From assembly GCA_023415055.1 (NCBI GenBank), contig JAEZLZ010000030.1, forward strand, positions 1-44,701: DNA of 44,701 nucleotides, in the 5' to 3' direction. The position numbers were made by a program, and so were the translations under genes. Positions 7,117 to 15,522 of the stretch are shown piece after piece; the first letter of the stretch is position 1, and every line of letters begins with the position of its first letter. The notes beneath the pieces were generated by a model that worked only from the letters and a program-made list of their open reading frames with translations, was not told where the DNA came from and ran no database searches. This DNA is from Bacillota bacterium (lineage in GTDB: Bacteria > Bacillota > Clostridia > Lachnospirales > Lachnospiraceae).

Positions 7117-9825
7117 ATGGTTAATCGGTTAGCAACTAGAAAATATGATATTGATGTTATTTTGAAAGATAGAGTGGGACTTACAAAAGAAGAAGTAAGA
7201 CAATCCAGAGAAAAATATGGTGAAAATCGTATTAGCAAAAAGAAGCGAAAAGGCTTTTTTCTTAGTTTTATTGAGAGCTTTGGTGATCCAATGATTAAAA
7301 TCCTTTTAATAGCGCTTGCTATTAATATTATTTTTTTGTTTAAACAGTCAAGCTGGTTTGAGACTATTGGAATCGCTGTAGCAATTTTATTAGCTACGTT
7401 TGTATCTACGATATCTGAATATGGCAGTGAATCCGCTTTTGAAAAGCTTCAAGAAGAGGCAATCCGCATTGAATGTCGAGTTCAGAGAGCAGAGGGTTTA
7501 GTACAAATACCGATAGATCAAATTGTTGTCGGAGATATAATTTTACTGCAACCAGGTGATAGAGTCCCAGCGGATGGAGTAATAATTGATGGTACCCTTG
7601 ATATAGATCAGTCCTCTCTTAACGGCGAAAGTAAAGAGGTAAAAAAAAGTGCGCAGCATTATATAGAAAAGTTAAACTTGATTAAAAGAGACTTTCTTGA
7701 TCCCACACTTCTATTTTCTGGTACTATAGTTTGTGCGGGTGAAGGCTTAATGCGAGTTACAGAGGTTGGTGACAATACATTCTATGGAAGTATAGGAGAA
7801 GAAATACAGGAAGAGACAAGGGAAAGTCCGCTTAGACTACGTTTGAAAGAACTGGCAGAATCTATAGGGAAATTTGGATACATAGCTGCAGTTTTTACTG
7901 CATTGGCATACTTTTTCAATAACATTATCATGGAATGTAAATTTGATCCCCTATTGATATTAAAAATGTGTACCACTTGGAATATCATGTTCCCACATAT
8001 AATAAAGGCAAGTACTCTTGCTGTTGCTGTTATTGTAATGGCTGTACCTGAGGGTCTTCCGATGATGATTACAGTAGTACTTTCAGCTAATATGAAACGT
8101 ATGCTAAAGGATCACGTCCTGGTACGTAAGCTGGTAGGAATAGAAACAGCTGGAAGCTTAAATATTCTGTTTACCGATAAAACAGGCACACTTACATACG
8201 GCAAGCTTGATGTAACACATTTTATTTCAGGCAGTGGAAAGGTGTGGAGGAAAAATGAAGTCGGATTAAATCATGCTAAGCTGTGGGGGATTTTGCATGA
8301 TTCGATACAATACAACTGCTCAGCAACCATGAATAATAAAGTGGCTATTGGTGGAAATGCAACTGATCGAGCATTGCTTGAATTTGCCTCAAATTTGGAA
8401 AAAGGACACAAAAATATAAAAATAGTGAATGTAATTCCATTTTCTAGTAATATAAAATACATGACCACCACTATTTCGGGTGACTGGAATACTACATTAG
8501 TGAAAGGCGCACCAGAGAAAATATTACCTTATTGTAATAAGTTTTTTGATGAAGCTGGTACGGTAATACCGCTTATAAATAAATCAAAGATAGAAAATAT
8601 GGTAAATCAATTCACGGAAAGAGAAGTACGAGTAATAGCGGTAGCAATTTCTGATAATACAGGACATAAATCTTCGGTTTCAAAATATAATTTTGAGAGT
8701 TTAACCCTGGTAGGGTTGTTAGGATTAAGAGATGAAATCCGATCGGAAGCAATTAAGGGTATTAGTGACGTTCAAAGTGCAGGGATACAAACTGTTATGA
8801 TCACAGGAGATTCAGCTCCGACTGCATTTGCCATAGCAAGTGAAGCTGGACTTATAAGAAAAAATAATGAAATAGTAATAACTTCTGATGAGCTAAAAGT
8901 TATGTCAGATGAAGATTTATCTGACATCTTACCTGATTTACGAGTAGTCGCACGAGCACTTCCTTCAGATAAGAGTAGATTGGTACGTATTGCGCAAGCA
9001 AAGGGCCTTGTTGTAGGTATGACCGGTGATGGTGTAAATGATGCTCCCGCTCTAAAACAAGCAGATATTGGATTTGCCATGGGCAGTGGAACAGAAGTGG
9101 CGAAAGAAGCTGGAGATATTGTTATTCTTGATAATAATTTTCTGTCAATCTCGAAAGCAATATGCTATGGGCGTACAATTTTTAAGAGTATAAGAAAGTT
9201 TATTATTTATCAATTAAGTATCTGCATGTGTGCAGTTGGAGTTACCGTAATAGGGCCGCTCATCGGGGTTGATTTTCCGATAACAGTTATACAAATGCTA
9301 TGGATAAATATGGTTATGGATACATTAGCCGGGCTTGCTTTTAGCGGTGAAAAAGCGCGTATTAGTTATATGCATGAGCCTCCCAAATTACGTAATGAAA
9401 AAGTAATTAATAAATATATGAAGAATCAAATAGCGATAAACAGTATCTATTCAACTGGATTATGCCTGCTCTTTTTAAAAAGCACTATCATAAATAAGAT
9501 ATTTAACTTCTCGGACGATACATATAAGATGACTGCTTTCTTTGCATTGTTTATGTTTATCGCAATTTTCACAAGTTTTTGTGCAAGGACCCATCAAATG
9601 AATTTATTGGATTACTTATCAGTAAATAAGCCGTTTTTATGGATAATGGGAATAGTAACAATAATTCAGATATTAATTATTTATTTTGGTGATACGGTCT
9701 TCCGAACTGTTAATCTTAATTTGAAGGATCTGATTTTGGTTGTTCTGCTTGCTTTTACGATTATACCTGTGGATTTGTTGCGGAAATACTTAATCAGTAA
9801 AGGCTCAAGTTTATCAGAAACTTAG
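7117..9825 (+). CDS. Calcium-translocating P-type ATPase, PMCA-like (type IIB)
   Basis: A 902-residue cation pump with AAGGAGG 8 bases before its ATG. Visible motifs in order: an N-terminal cation-ATPase domain (LTKEEVRQSREKYGEN), the actuator NGES (169-172), PEGLP in M4 (311-315, with Ca-ligating Glu312), the phosphorylation motif DKTGT with Asp354, KGAPE in the nucleotide domain, TGDGVND (Asp638), and M6 NMVMDTLAGL with Asp735. M6 resembles plasma-membrane calcium pumps rather than SERCA. The protein should sit in the cell membrane and export Ca2+ at the cost of ATP. It has its own promoter, is monocistronic, and is followed by a 14-bp inverted repeat. Other divalent cations cannot be excluded. 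Confidence 0.92.
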   Translation: MVNRLATRKYDIDVILKDRVGLTKEEVRQSREKYGENRISKKKRKGFFLSFIESFGDPMIKILLIALAINIIFLFKQSSWFETIGIAVAILLATFVSTISEYGSESAFEKLQEEAIRIECRVQRAEGLVQIPIDQIVVGDIILLQPGDRVPADGVIIDGTLDIDQSSLNGESKEVKKSAQHYIEKLNLIKRDFLDPTLLFSGTIVCAGEGLMRVTEVGDNTFYGSIGEEIQEETRESPLRLRLKELAESIGKFGYIAAVFTALAYFFNNIIMECKFDPLLILKMCTTWNIMFPHIIKASTLAVAVIVMAVPEGLPMMITVVLSANMKRMLKDHVLVRKLVGIETAGSLNILFTDKTGTLTYGKLDVTHFISGSGKVWRKNEVGLNHAKLWGILHDSIQYNCSATMNNKVAIGGNATDRALLEFASNLEKGHKNIKIVNVIPFSSNIKYMTTTISGDWNTTLVKGAPEKILPYCNKFFDEAGTVIPLINKSKIENMVNQFTEREVRVIAVAISDNTGHKSSVSKYNFESLTLVGLLGLRDEIRSEAIKGISDVQSAGIQTVMITGDSAPTAFAIASEAGLIRKNNEIVITSDELKVMSDEDLSDILPDLRVVARALPSDKSRLVRIAQAKGLVVGMTGDGVNDAPALKQADIGFAMGSGTEVAKEAGDIVILDNNFLSISKAICYGRTIFKSIRKFIIYQLSICMCAVGVTVIGPLIGVDFPITVIQMLWINMVMDTLAGLAFSGEKARISYMHEPPKLRNEKVINKYMKNQIAINSIYSTGLCLLFLKSTIINKIFNFSDDTYKMTAFFALFMFIAIFTSFCARTHQMNLLDYLSVNKPFLWIMGIVTIIQILIIYFGDTVFRTVNLNLKDLILVVLLAFTIIPVDLLRKYLISKGSSLSET

Positions 9826-9925
9826 GGTATAGCATTAAGTTGATTAAGGAATGGAAAGATCCGTTCTTTGTTTGCAGCATGGAGATGGGTTGAGGTATTA
9901 ATGGCAGTAGTTAATATGGTATTAA

Positions 9926-9963
9926 ATCAATGAGTCTGGCATTTGATTACCAGACTCATTGAT
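9926..9963. repeat. Perfect 14-bp inverted repeat downstream of the calcium ATPase gene
   Basis: ATCAATGAGTCTGG and CCAGACTCATTGAT flank a 10-base loop. There is no T-run after it on the plus strand, so it is not a textbook terminator. Its right arm abuts the first recognisable codon of the reverse transcriptase fragment (9961), which marks a junction. Confidence 0.6.
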
Positions 9964-10262
9964 TACAACATACCGTTACCAGTCAAAAGAGTCTACATTC
10001 CAAAACCAGATGGCAAACAACGACCTTTAGGAATACCAGTCATTAAAGACAGGATTATTCAACAGGCTTGTAAAATAGTGATTGAACCTATTTTTGAAGC
10101 GAACTTTGAGGATGTCTCCTGGGGATTTCGCCCAAAAGAGATGCAAAGCAGGCAACAGAAAGAGTAAAGCAATAATTGTATAAAAACTGGTATGTGGTCG
10201 ATGTGGATATCCGAGGATATTTTGACAACATCAATCATGAAATCTTACTAAGTGCTGAATAA
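9961..10262 (+). pseudogene. Broken group II intron reverse transcriptase (LtrA-type) fragment
   Basis: The translation shows PLPVKRVYIPKPDGKQRPLG, then IPVIKDRIIQQACKIVIEPIF and SWGFRP, the finger region of group II intron reverse transcriptases. After GFRPK the frame shifts by one base near 10130-10140. The other frame continues RDAKQATERVKQ, a stop, then NWYVVDVDIRGYFDNINHEI, the start of the catalytic block, and ends at 10262. The N-terminal part, the YADD motif, the maturase domain and the intron RNA are absent. It is a dead remnant of about 100 codons between two hairpins. Confidence 0.85.
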
Positions 10263-10304
10263 ACAATGGCATCCTATAAAAAATGATAGGGTGCCATTGT
10301 TTAT
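10261..10304. terminator. Bidirectional terminator downstream of the KDG kinase gene
   Basis: AACAATGGCATCCTAT pairs with ATAGGGTGCCATTGTT, 16 pairs with one G-U, around an 8-base loop. It is A-rich on the left and T-rich on the right. It probably ends the minus-strand aldolase-kinase operon. Confidence 0.75.
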
Positions 10305-10347
10305 ATTTGAAGGATAATCGGGGGTAAATAGTTATTAATCAGGTATG

Positions 10348-11373
10348 TTATCTTTGAACACGTCCGGAGGCATCGCCACCAGCCAGTTTTGTCACTTCGT
10401 CAACGGATACTTGATTGAAATCACCTTCGATGCTATGTTTTAAACAACTGGATGCTACTGCAAATTCAATGGCTGCCTGAGGTTCATAGTTATTTAAGCA
10501 GCTATAGATTAGACCTGCACCAAAGGAATCTCCACCACCAACACGGTCAACAATGTGCATAAGATACTTTTTGCTAAAATAGAAACCTGATCCATCATAA
10601 AGCATTCCAGCCCAATTATTGTCATTCGCTGAGAGTGATTCTCTTAACGTGATTGCAACTAATTTGAAATTGAATCTTTCTTTCAACTGTATGGCAACGT
10701 CTTTATAACCGTCATGGTTTACTTTTCCGGTAGTAACATCAGTATCTGAGGCTACGATACCAAATACGTCCCCTGCATCCTCTTCATTTGCGATACATAC
10801 ATCCACATATTGGCATAATTCGCTCATAACCTCACCGGCTTTTGCTTTTGTCCATAATTTATTTCTATAGTTTAGATCACAACTAATGGTTATTCCTTTT
10901 TCCTTTGCTTTTTTACATGCCTCTAAGCATATCGCTGCAACGTTATCACCAAGTGCAGGAGTAATACCGGTAAAATGAAACCAATCCACATCAGAGAAGA
11001 TATAATTCCAATCAAAATCTGCTGTAGTAGCAGTAGCGATGGAAGAGGCTGCGCGGTCATAGATCACTTTTGATGGTCTTTGGCTTGCACCCTTTTCTAG
11101 GTAATAGATTCCTACACGCTCACCACCACGGGTGATATTGGTAGTATCCACCCCATAACGGCGTAAAGAATTGATAGCAGCCTGTCCGATTTCATGCTTT
11201 GGTAATTTGGTAACAAAACCAGCATTAATACCAAAGTTTGAAAGGGATACAGCAACATTCGCTTCACCACCGCCATAGGTAGCACCATATTGTTCAGTCT
11301 GGATAAAACGGAGATATCCTTCTGGGGCTAGGCGTAACATTATTTCTCCAAAGGTAATTACTTTTTTAGTCAT
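10348..11373 (-). CDS. kdgK: 2-dehydro-3-deoxygluconokinase (KDG kinase, PfkB family)
   Basis: This cytosolic enzyme phosphorylates 2-keto-3-deoxygluconate at C6 with ATP, giving KDPG. The 341 residues carry an N-terminal ribokinase-type start (ITFGEIMLRLAPEG), the substrate loop YGGGEANVAVSLSNFG, and the C-terminal PfkB signature DRVGGGDSFGAGL with catalytic base Asp282. AGGAGG precedes the ATG. It lies 73 bases after the aldolase gene on the same strand, so the two form an operon that makes and splits KDPG. The early GEIMLRL segment and the aldolase neighbour favour KDG kinase over other PfkB sugar kinases. Confidence 0.92.
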   Translation of the reverse strand: MTKKVITFGEIMLRLAPEGYLRFIQTEQYGATYGGGEANVAVSLSNFGINAGFVTKLPKHEIGQAAINSLRRYGVDTTNITRGGERVGIYYLEKGASQRPSKVIYDRAASSIATATTADFDWNYIFSDVDWFHFTGITPALGDNVAAICLEACKKAKEKGITISCDLNYRNKLWTKAKAGEVMSELCQYVDVCIANEEDAGDVFGIVASDTDVTTGKVNHDGYKDVAIQLKERFNFKLVAITLRESLSANDNNWAGMLYDGSGFYFSKKYLMHIVDRVGGGDSFGAGLIYSCLNNYEPQAAIEFAVASSCLKHSIEGDFNQVSVDEVTKLAGGDASGRVQR

Positions 11374-11446
11374 ATTAAAACCTCCTCATATAATCTTGCG
11401 ATATGTCCTTAATTCTAGCGGTATCGCAGCTCCTTGATTTATCAAA

Positions 11447-12409
11447 TTATTTCTGAAGTAGGTGAAATGCAAATCCACCGTATTCGCTTTTTATGTATAC
11501 TGCTTTCAAATTGTTTTTATCATCATATTTAGCCGTAGTCATATCAAATTCAACGCCTTGCATTTCCATATGGAAGATTGCTCGATGAATATAATTTGTC
11601 TTGATTGCAATATGACCATTCGTACCAAGATAAGGCGTTTTCATTAGCTCTAATCCAGCTCCTGCAAATATGGATTGGCTACCAGATTTCTTCTTGAAAC
11701 CGAACATTTTTTCAAAGCTTGTAGCTAATGTGTCAGCAGCTGCTTCTTCTGTTAAGTTAATACCTACATGTGCTAGTTCAAAGCCAAGCATTAAGGATAC
11801 GGCATCTTTAGTAAGAGAAGTAATTTCATTAAAATTACCATTTTTTATTAATTCATTATTAACCATCCAGCTTCCGCCACAAGCAATTATTTTATTGAAG
11901 TCAAGATATGTTATCAAATTCTTAGTACAAATTCCTCCGGTTGGCATGAATTTGATCTTTGAATAAGGAGCGGACATGGCTTTGATCATCTCAAGGCCCC
12001 CGCAGGCTTCTGCTGGAAAAAACTTAACAACATCAAGACCACATTCGATTGCTTGTTCAATATCACTGGGATTGGTACATCCAGGCGTTATGGGGATACC
12101 TTTATCAACACAATACTTTACAACCTTTGGGTTTAGACCGGGACTTACTATAAATTTTGCTCCTGCTGCTATAGCACGGTCAACTTGATCTGTAGTAAGT
12201 ATAGTACCAGCGCCTATTAGCATATCTGGAAATTCTTTTGCCATAATTCGAATCGAATCTTCTGCGGCATCTGTTCGAAAGGTAACTTCGGCACAAGGTA
12301 GCCCTCCTTCGCATAATGCTTTTGCAAGTGGGGCAGCATCCTTTGAATCATTAAGAGCAATTACTGGAACAATTCCTAGCTTCGATATTTTGTCTAATAT
12401 TTCGTTCAT
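11447..12409 (-). CDS. eda: KDPG/KHG aldolase with an extra C-terminal VOC-like domain
   Basis: Residues 1-208 are a class I KDPG aldolase that splits KDPG into pyruvate and glyceraldehyde-3-phosphate. Visible are the catalytic Glu41 and Arg45 (CAEVTFRT), the substrate loop SPGLNP (89-94), the Schiff-base Lys129 (DVVKFFPAEA) and the PTGG loop (156-159). Classical Eda is about 210 residues. Here some 110 more (GFELAHVGINLTEEAAADTL onward) resemble a glyoxalase/VOC module (HVGIN, LGTNGHIAIKTNYIHRA, EYGGFAFHLLQ). The role of that part is unknown; substrate binding or sensing is possible. AGGAGG lies before the ATG. It is the first gene of an operon controlled by a 37-bp palindrome upstream. Confidence 0.92.
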   Translation of the reverse strand: MNEILDKISKLGIVPVIALNDSKDAAPLAKALCEGGLPCAEVTFRTDAAEDSIRIMAKEFPDMLIGAGTILTTDQVDRAIAAGAKFIVSPGLNPKVVKYCVDKGIPITPGCTNPSDIEQAIECGLDVVKFFPAEACGGLEMIKAMSAPYSKIKFMPTGGICTKNLITYLDFNKIIACGGSWMVNNELIKNGNFNEITSLTKDAVSLMLGFELAHVGINLTEEAAADTLATSFEKMFGFKKKSGSQSIFAGAGLELMKTPYLGTNGHIAIKTNYIHRAIFHMEMQGVEFDMTTAKYDDKNNLKAVYIKSEYGGFAFHLLQK

Positions 12410-12424
12410 CTGAACCTCCTGTTA

Positions 12425-12461
12425 GTATCATAATGTGAAACAATGTTTCGTAAAATGATAC
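12425..12461. promoter_or_regulatory. 37-bp nested palindrome, KdgR/IclR-type operator for eda-kdgK
   Basis: The element is symmetric about base 12443. Outer arms GTATCAT/ATGATAC and inner arms GAAACA/TGTTTC share the same centre, and 14 of 18 pairs match. The inner GAAACAATGTTTC resembles the TGAAA...TTTCA operators of KdgR (IclR family) in enterobacteria. It covers the predicted transcription start of the eda-kdgK promoter, a repressor position. The divergent IclR gene is the obvious candidate to bind it. Confidence 0.7.
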
Positions 12462-12465
12462 AATA

Positions 12466-12494
12466 ATTATAAAAATAATTTATATACCAGTCAA
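12466..12494 (-). promoter_or_regulatory. Sigma-A promoter of eda-kdgK
   Basis: On the minus strand TTGACT (12494-12489), 17 bases, then TATAAT (12471-12466). The start near 12459 falls within the palindrome at 12425-12461. Confidence 0.75.
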
Positions 12495-12590
12495 TAGCAT
12501 TTCATGTACCATATCTCGGTTTTTTTGAACAATTAAAAATTTGAATCCCTACGATTGAATTCTAGTAAAGTAACTGATAAAATAATCATG

Positions 12591-12605
12591 TTTCATCATG
12601 TGAAA
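12591..12605. promoter_or_regulatory. Second IclR-type operator candidate, TTTCA-N5-TGAAA
   Basis: TTTCATCATGTGAAA overlaps the -35 region of the iclR promoter. It shares the TTTCA/TGAAA half-sites of the eda operator in the opposite arm order, consistent with autoregulation. Confidence 0.5.
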
Positions 12606-12608
12606 TCA

Positions 12609-12617
12609 TGTTATAAT
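12609..12617 (+). promoter_or_regulatory. Extended -10 promoter of the iclR-type gene
   Basis: TGTTATAAT is an extended -10 (TG-N-TATAAT). No good -35 hexamer exists at 17 bases, as expected for an extended -10 element. The second operator sits immediately upstream. Confidence 0.5.
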
Positions 12618-12672
12618 GTTGTTGTATTTTAACTGTATTTAGGAAGATTTTGTGTTGATCATGGAGGTTTAT

Positions 12673-13464
12673 ATGGCATTTGATAAAACAGGGGATATTA
12701 AGAATCCTGTACAGTCGGCCGAACGAATCTTTGCAGTATTAGAAGAACTCGCTGAAACAGGACCCATCGGACTAATGGATTTAAGTGTGCGTTTGGGATT
12801 GCATAAAAGTACAGTTCATAGATTACTAATGTCATTGATTTGTATGGGATATGTAAGACAGGAGGATAGTAATGGTAAATACATGCTTACCTTTAAGATT
12901 GTTGAATTATCCGAAAAAGTATTATCGAAAATGGATGTTGTCTACCAGGTTCATCCATTGATTGCAAAGTTGGCGAATGACTGTAGGGAGACGGTACATT
13001 TTGTACAAAAAAGAGGAACTGAGGTTATTTATCTAGATAAGGTAGCTCCCATATATCCTCGAGAAAGTGCAATACATATGGCTTCTCAGGTAGGTATCAC
13101 ACGACCACTATACTGTTCAGCAGTGGGAAAAGCGATATTAGCCGAGATGCAGGAAGAAGAAGTGGAGTATATATGGAACAATAGTGTGATCGATAAAAAG
13201 ACAGAGTATACGATTACTACACTGAGTGAATTAAAAAATGAACTGGAAGTTGTTAGGGTGAAAGGCTATGCATTAGATAATGAAGAAAATGAACTTGGAG
13301 TTCGTTGTATTGCAGTCAGTATAAAAAATCATCAAGGGATTGCAAACAATGCCTTCAGTATTTCGGCTCCTGCCGTACGAATGACACAAGATAGAATTGA
13401 AGAACTGGCTGTAGAGATACGAAGAACAAAAATAGCAATAGAAAAAGTTCTGGGGCACGAATAG
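12673..13464 (+). CDS. IclR family transcriptional regulator (KdgR-like) of the uronate pathway
   Basis: The N-terminal winged helix is plain: SAERIFAVLEELAETGPIGL, then DLSVRLGLHKSTVHRLLMSL. The C-terminal IclR effector domain follows (REAVHF-like RETVHFVQKRGTEVIYLDK; RPLYCSAVGKAILAE; GYALDNEENELGVRCIAV). The ATG at 12673 has GGAGG 5 bases upstream; GTG at 12652 and ATG at 12661 are in frame alternatives. It is divergent from eda-kdgK and the space between holds two palindromes, so it probably represses that operon and itself. KDG or a related keto-acid would be the usual inducer, by analogy with KdgR. Confidence 0.9.
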   Translation: MAFDKTGDIKNPVQSAERIFAVLEELAETGPIGLMDLSVRLGLHKSTVHRLLMSLICMGYVRQEDSNGKYMLTFKIVELSEKVLSKMDVVYQVHPLIAKLANDCRETVHFVQKRGTEVIYLDKVAPIYPRESAIHMASQVGITRPLYCSAVGKAILAEMQEEEVEYIWNNSVIDKKTEYTITTLSELKNELEVVRVKGYALDNEENELGVRCIAVSIKNHQGIANNAFSISAPAVRMTQDRIEELAVEIRRTKIAIEKVLGHE

Positions 13465-13483
13465 TGCTCAGAACTTTTTCTAT
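13440..13483. terminator. Bidirectional terminator between the iclR- and araC-type genes
   Basis: AGAAAAAGTTCTGGGGCAC pairs with GTGCTCAGAACTTTTTCT, about 18 pairs with one G-U, around a 5-base loop. The stem begins inside the coding end of the IclR gene and includes its stop codon. Confidence 0.8.
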
Positions 13484-13581
13484 TGTTATTTCATTTATAA
13501 TGGGAACAATCGTTAAGGATTTACGTCTGCAGTATGTGATAGATGATAATCTTAAAATGGATGGGATATAGAACGTCTTTT

Positions 13582-14439
13582 TTATGCTGTAAACTGTGAA
13601 TATTTTTTCGGTGAAATACCTACTGTTTTAGTAAAGGCTTTTAAAAAATTACTGTAATCACGAAAACCACAAGCTTCGCAGGCTTCATTAACGGAAAAAC
13701 CTTGTGATAATTTCGCTTTAGCAATGGTGATACGCTTTGCGGTAATATATTTATTAATCGTAGTTCCCGTAGCTGCTTTAAAAATGCGGCAAAGATAAGA
13801 GGGGCTCAAGAAAAAATGCTCTGATAATTCTTCTATTGTTAGAGCGCTTTTTATGTTTTGATTAATATAAGATAAGATATTGTCAACTTGCTTGTGGCTT
13901 GCATTATCTTCTGAGGAATACGGGTGGTCGGCATTCTTATAGAATATTCGATTTAGGAATACCATCAGCTCAATAAAGGTTGACTTATCCATCAAATCTT
14001 CTCCGTAGCCACTATAGCAAGAGAGCTTATGTATATAATATTGAAAACGTTGTTGTTCTTCCGTATTCAATGAAAGCTTGTGCTGACGGTCCTTATTTTG
14101 AGAGGTAAAACATAGGTTTAAATTAGTCACTTCCGTAGAAAGACTTTTTAAATAATCAGGGTAAATAGAGATTACAATTCGTTCATGAAGTTCTTGGTCG
14201 ATCTGTGTTAAATGATGGCTTTCATAGTGATTAATAAAGAAAATGTCTCCTGGTTGTATATTATAAAAGTGATTATCAATGAGAAATTGTTTTCCTCCGG
14301 AGATAGAAAAATAGATTTCATAACTATCATGAATATGCATATTCATTGGTTTTTCATCGTTATATAAATGTGCCAGCGCAAAGCTTTTATGTTCTATACA
14401 AGTTTTCATTGCCTCTTTACAAGCGCTATGGATCTTCAT
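13582..14439 (-). CDS. AraC family transcriptional regulator with N-terminal cupin domain
   Basis: The 285 residues begin with a cupin-like sugar-sensing half (MHIHDSYEIYFSISGGKQFL, NIQPGDIFFINHYESHHL) and end with two AraC helix-turn-helix motifs (LTIEELSEHFFLSPSYLCRIF; SVNEACEACGFRDYSNFLKAF, KTVGISPKKYSQF). AGGAT lies before the ATG. It is divergent from kduI with 183 bases between, which points to control of the kduI-kduD operon, probably as an activator that responds to a uronate-derived sugar. No operator repeat stands out in the intergenic space. Confidence 0.9.
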   Translation of the reverse strand: MKIHSACKEAMKTCIEHKSFALAHLYNDEKPMNMHIHDSYEIYFSISGGKQFLIDNHFYNIQPGDIFFINHYESHHLTQIDQELHERIVISIYPDYLKSLSTEVTNLNLCFTSQNKDRQHKLSLNTEEQQRFQYYIHKLSCYSGYGEDLMDKSTFIELMVFLNRIFYKNADHPYSSEDNASHKQVDNILSYINQNIKSALTIEELSEHFFLSPSYLCRIFKAATGTTINKYITAKRITIAKAKLSQGFSVNEACEACGFRDYSNFLKAFTKTVGISPKKYSQFTA

Positions 14440-14622
14440 CAGCTTATCCTACTTTCTGAAAGAATAATAATTTTGTTAATTTATAGTCTTATTCTCATTA
14501 TACCTTTTTGTTCAAAATATGCAATATATGTGATAATTAATAACAAGAAAATGACTTTATGATATGTTATAGTCATATTAAGAAATGAAGAAAAGAGAAA
14601 GTGGGAGAAAGGAAGTATTTAT

Positions 14623-15483
14623 ATGGAAATCAGAAATGCTGCAGCACCAGACGATGTAAAACACTACTCAACAGAACGATTAAGAGAAGAATTTTTAATA
14701 CAGAACTTGTTTGTACTTGGTGAAATAAAGATGGTATATAGCCATATTGATCGAATTATTACAGGCGCCGCTGTTCCATCAGAACCAATTGCATTAATTG
14801 CCGGTGAAAATATACGTGCCACCTATTTTTTAGAGAGAAGAGAATTAGGAGTAATCAATATTGGTGGAGTTGGGATGATTGTTGCAGATGGGAAGGAATA
14901 TGAGCTTGCTGCAATGGATGGTATGTATATTGGAATGGGTACAAAGGATATCGTTTTCCATAGCAAAAATGTATCGGAACCGGCGAAGTTCTATTTTAAC
15001 TGTGCACCAGCGCACAGATCATATCCGACCGTATTGATTAAACCGCAGGGTGAGTCAGCGGAAGGTGTAGTTGTTGTGAAAGACGAAAATAAAGTGGAAT
15101 TAGGAAGCTTAGAAAAATCAAATCACCGTACAATCTGTAAATATATTTTACCTGGACAGGTAGAAAGTTGTCAGTTGGTGATGGGTATGACAAAGCTTGA
15201 ACCAGGAAGTGTATGGAATACCATGCCATGTCATACTCATGACAGACGTATGGAAGTATATTTATATTTTGATATGCCTGACGATGCAGTTGTAATGCAT
15301 TATATGGGGGAACCTACCCAGACTAGACATATTGTAGTGAGGCGAGAAGAAGCAGTGATTTCACCAAGCTGGTCAATTCACTCCGGCTGTGGAACACAAG
15401 CCTATACCTTTATCTGGGGAATGGTAGGAGAAAATCAAGTTTTTGATGACATGGATTCTGTAGCAATGAAAGATTTAATGTAA
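14623..15483 (+). CDS. kduI: 5-dehydro-4-deoxy-D-glucuronate isomerase
   Basis: KduI converts 5-keto-4-deoxyuronate, the open form of unsaturated uronic acids released by lyases, into 3-deoxy-D-glycero-2,5-hexodiulosonate. The 286 residues match the family length. The zinc ligands fit the E. coli enzyme at a constant offset: His204, His206 and Glu211 (CHTHDRRMEVYLYF) and His253 (SWSIHSGCG). The family start RNAAAPDDVKHYSTERLREE is intact. A weaker GGAAG site precedes the ATG. It is the first gene of an operon with kduD and a carbohydrate-binding-like protein, and lies opposite an AraC regulator. Confidence 0.95.
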   Translation: MEIRNAAAPDDVKHYSTERLREEFLIQNLFVLGEIKMVYSHIDRIITGAAVPSEPIALIAGENIRATYFLERRELGVINIGGVGMIVADGKEYELAAMDGMYIGMGTKDIVFHSKNVSEPAKFYFNCAPAHRSYPTVLIKPQGESAEGVVVVKDENKVELGSLEKSNHRTICKYILPGQVESCQLVMGMTKLEPGSVWNTMPCHTHDRRMEVYLYFDMPDDAVVMHYMGEPTQTRHIVVRREEAVISPSWSIHSGCGTQAYTFIWGMVGENQVFDDMDSVAMKDLM

Positions 15484-15522
15484 ATTAAAGGCCACTAAAG
15501 AAGGGCGGATTGGAGATAGAAT

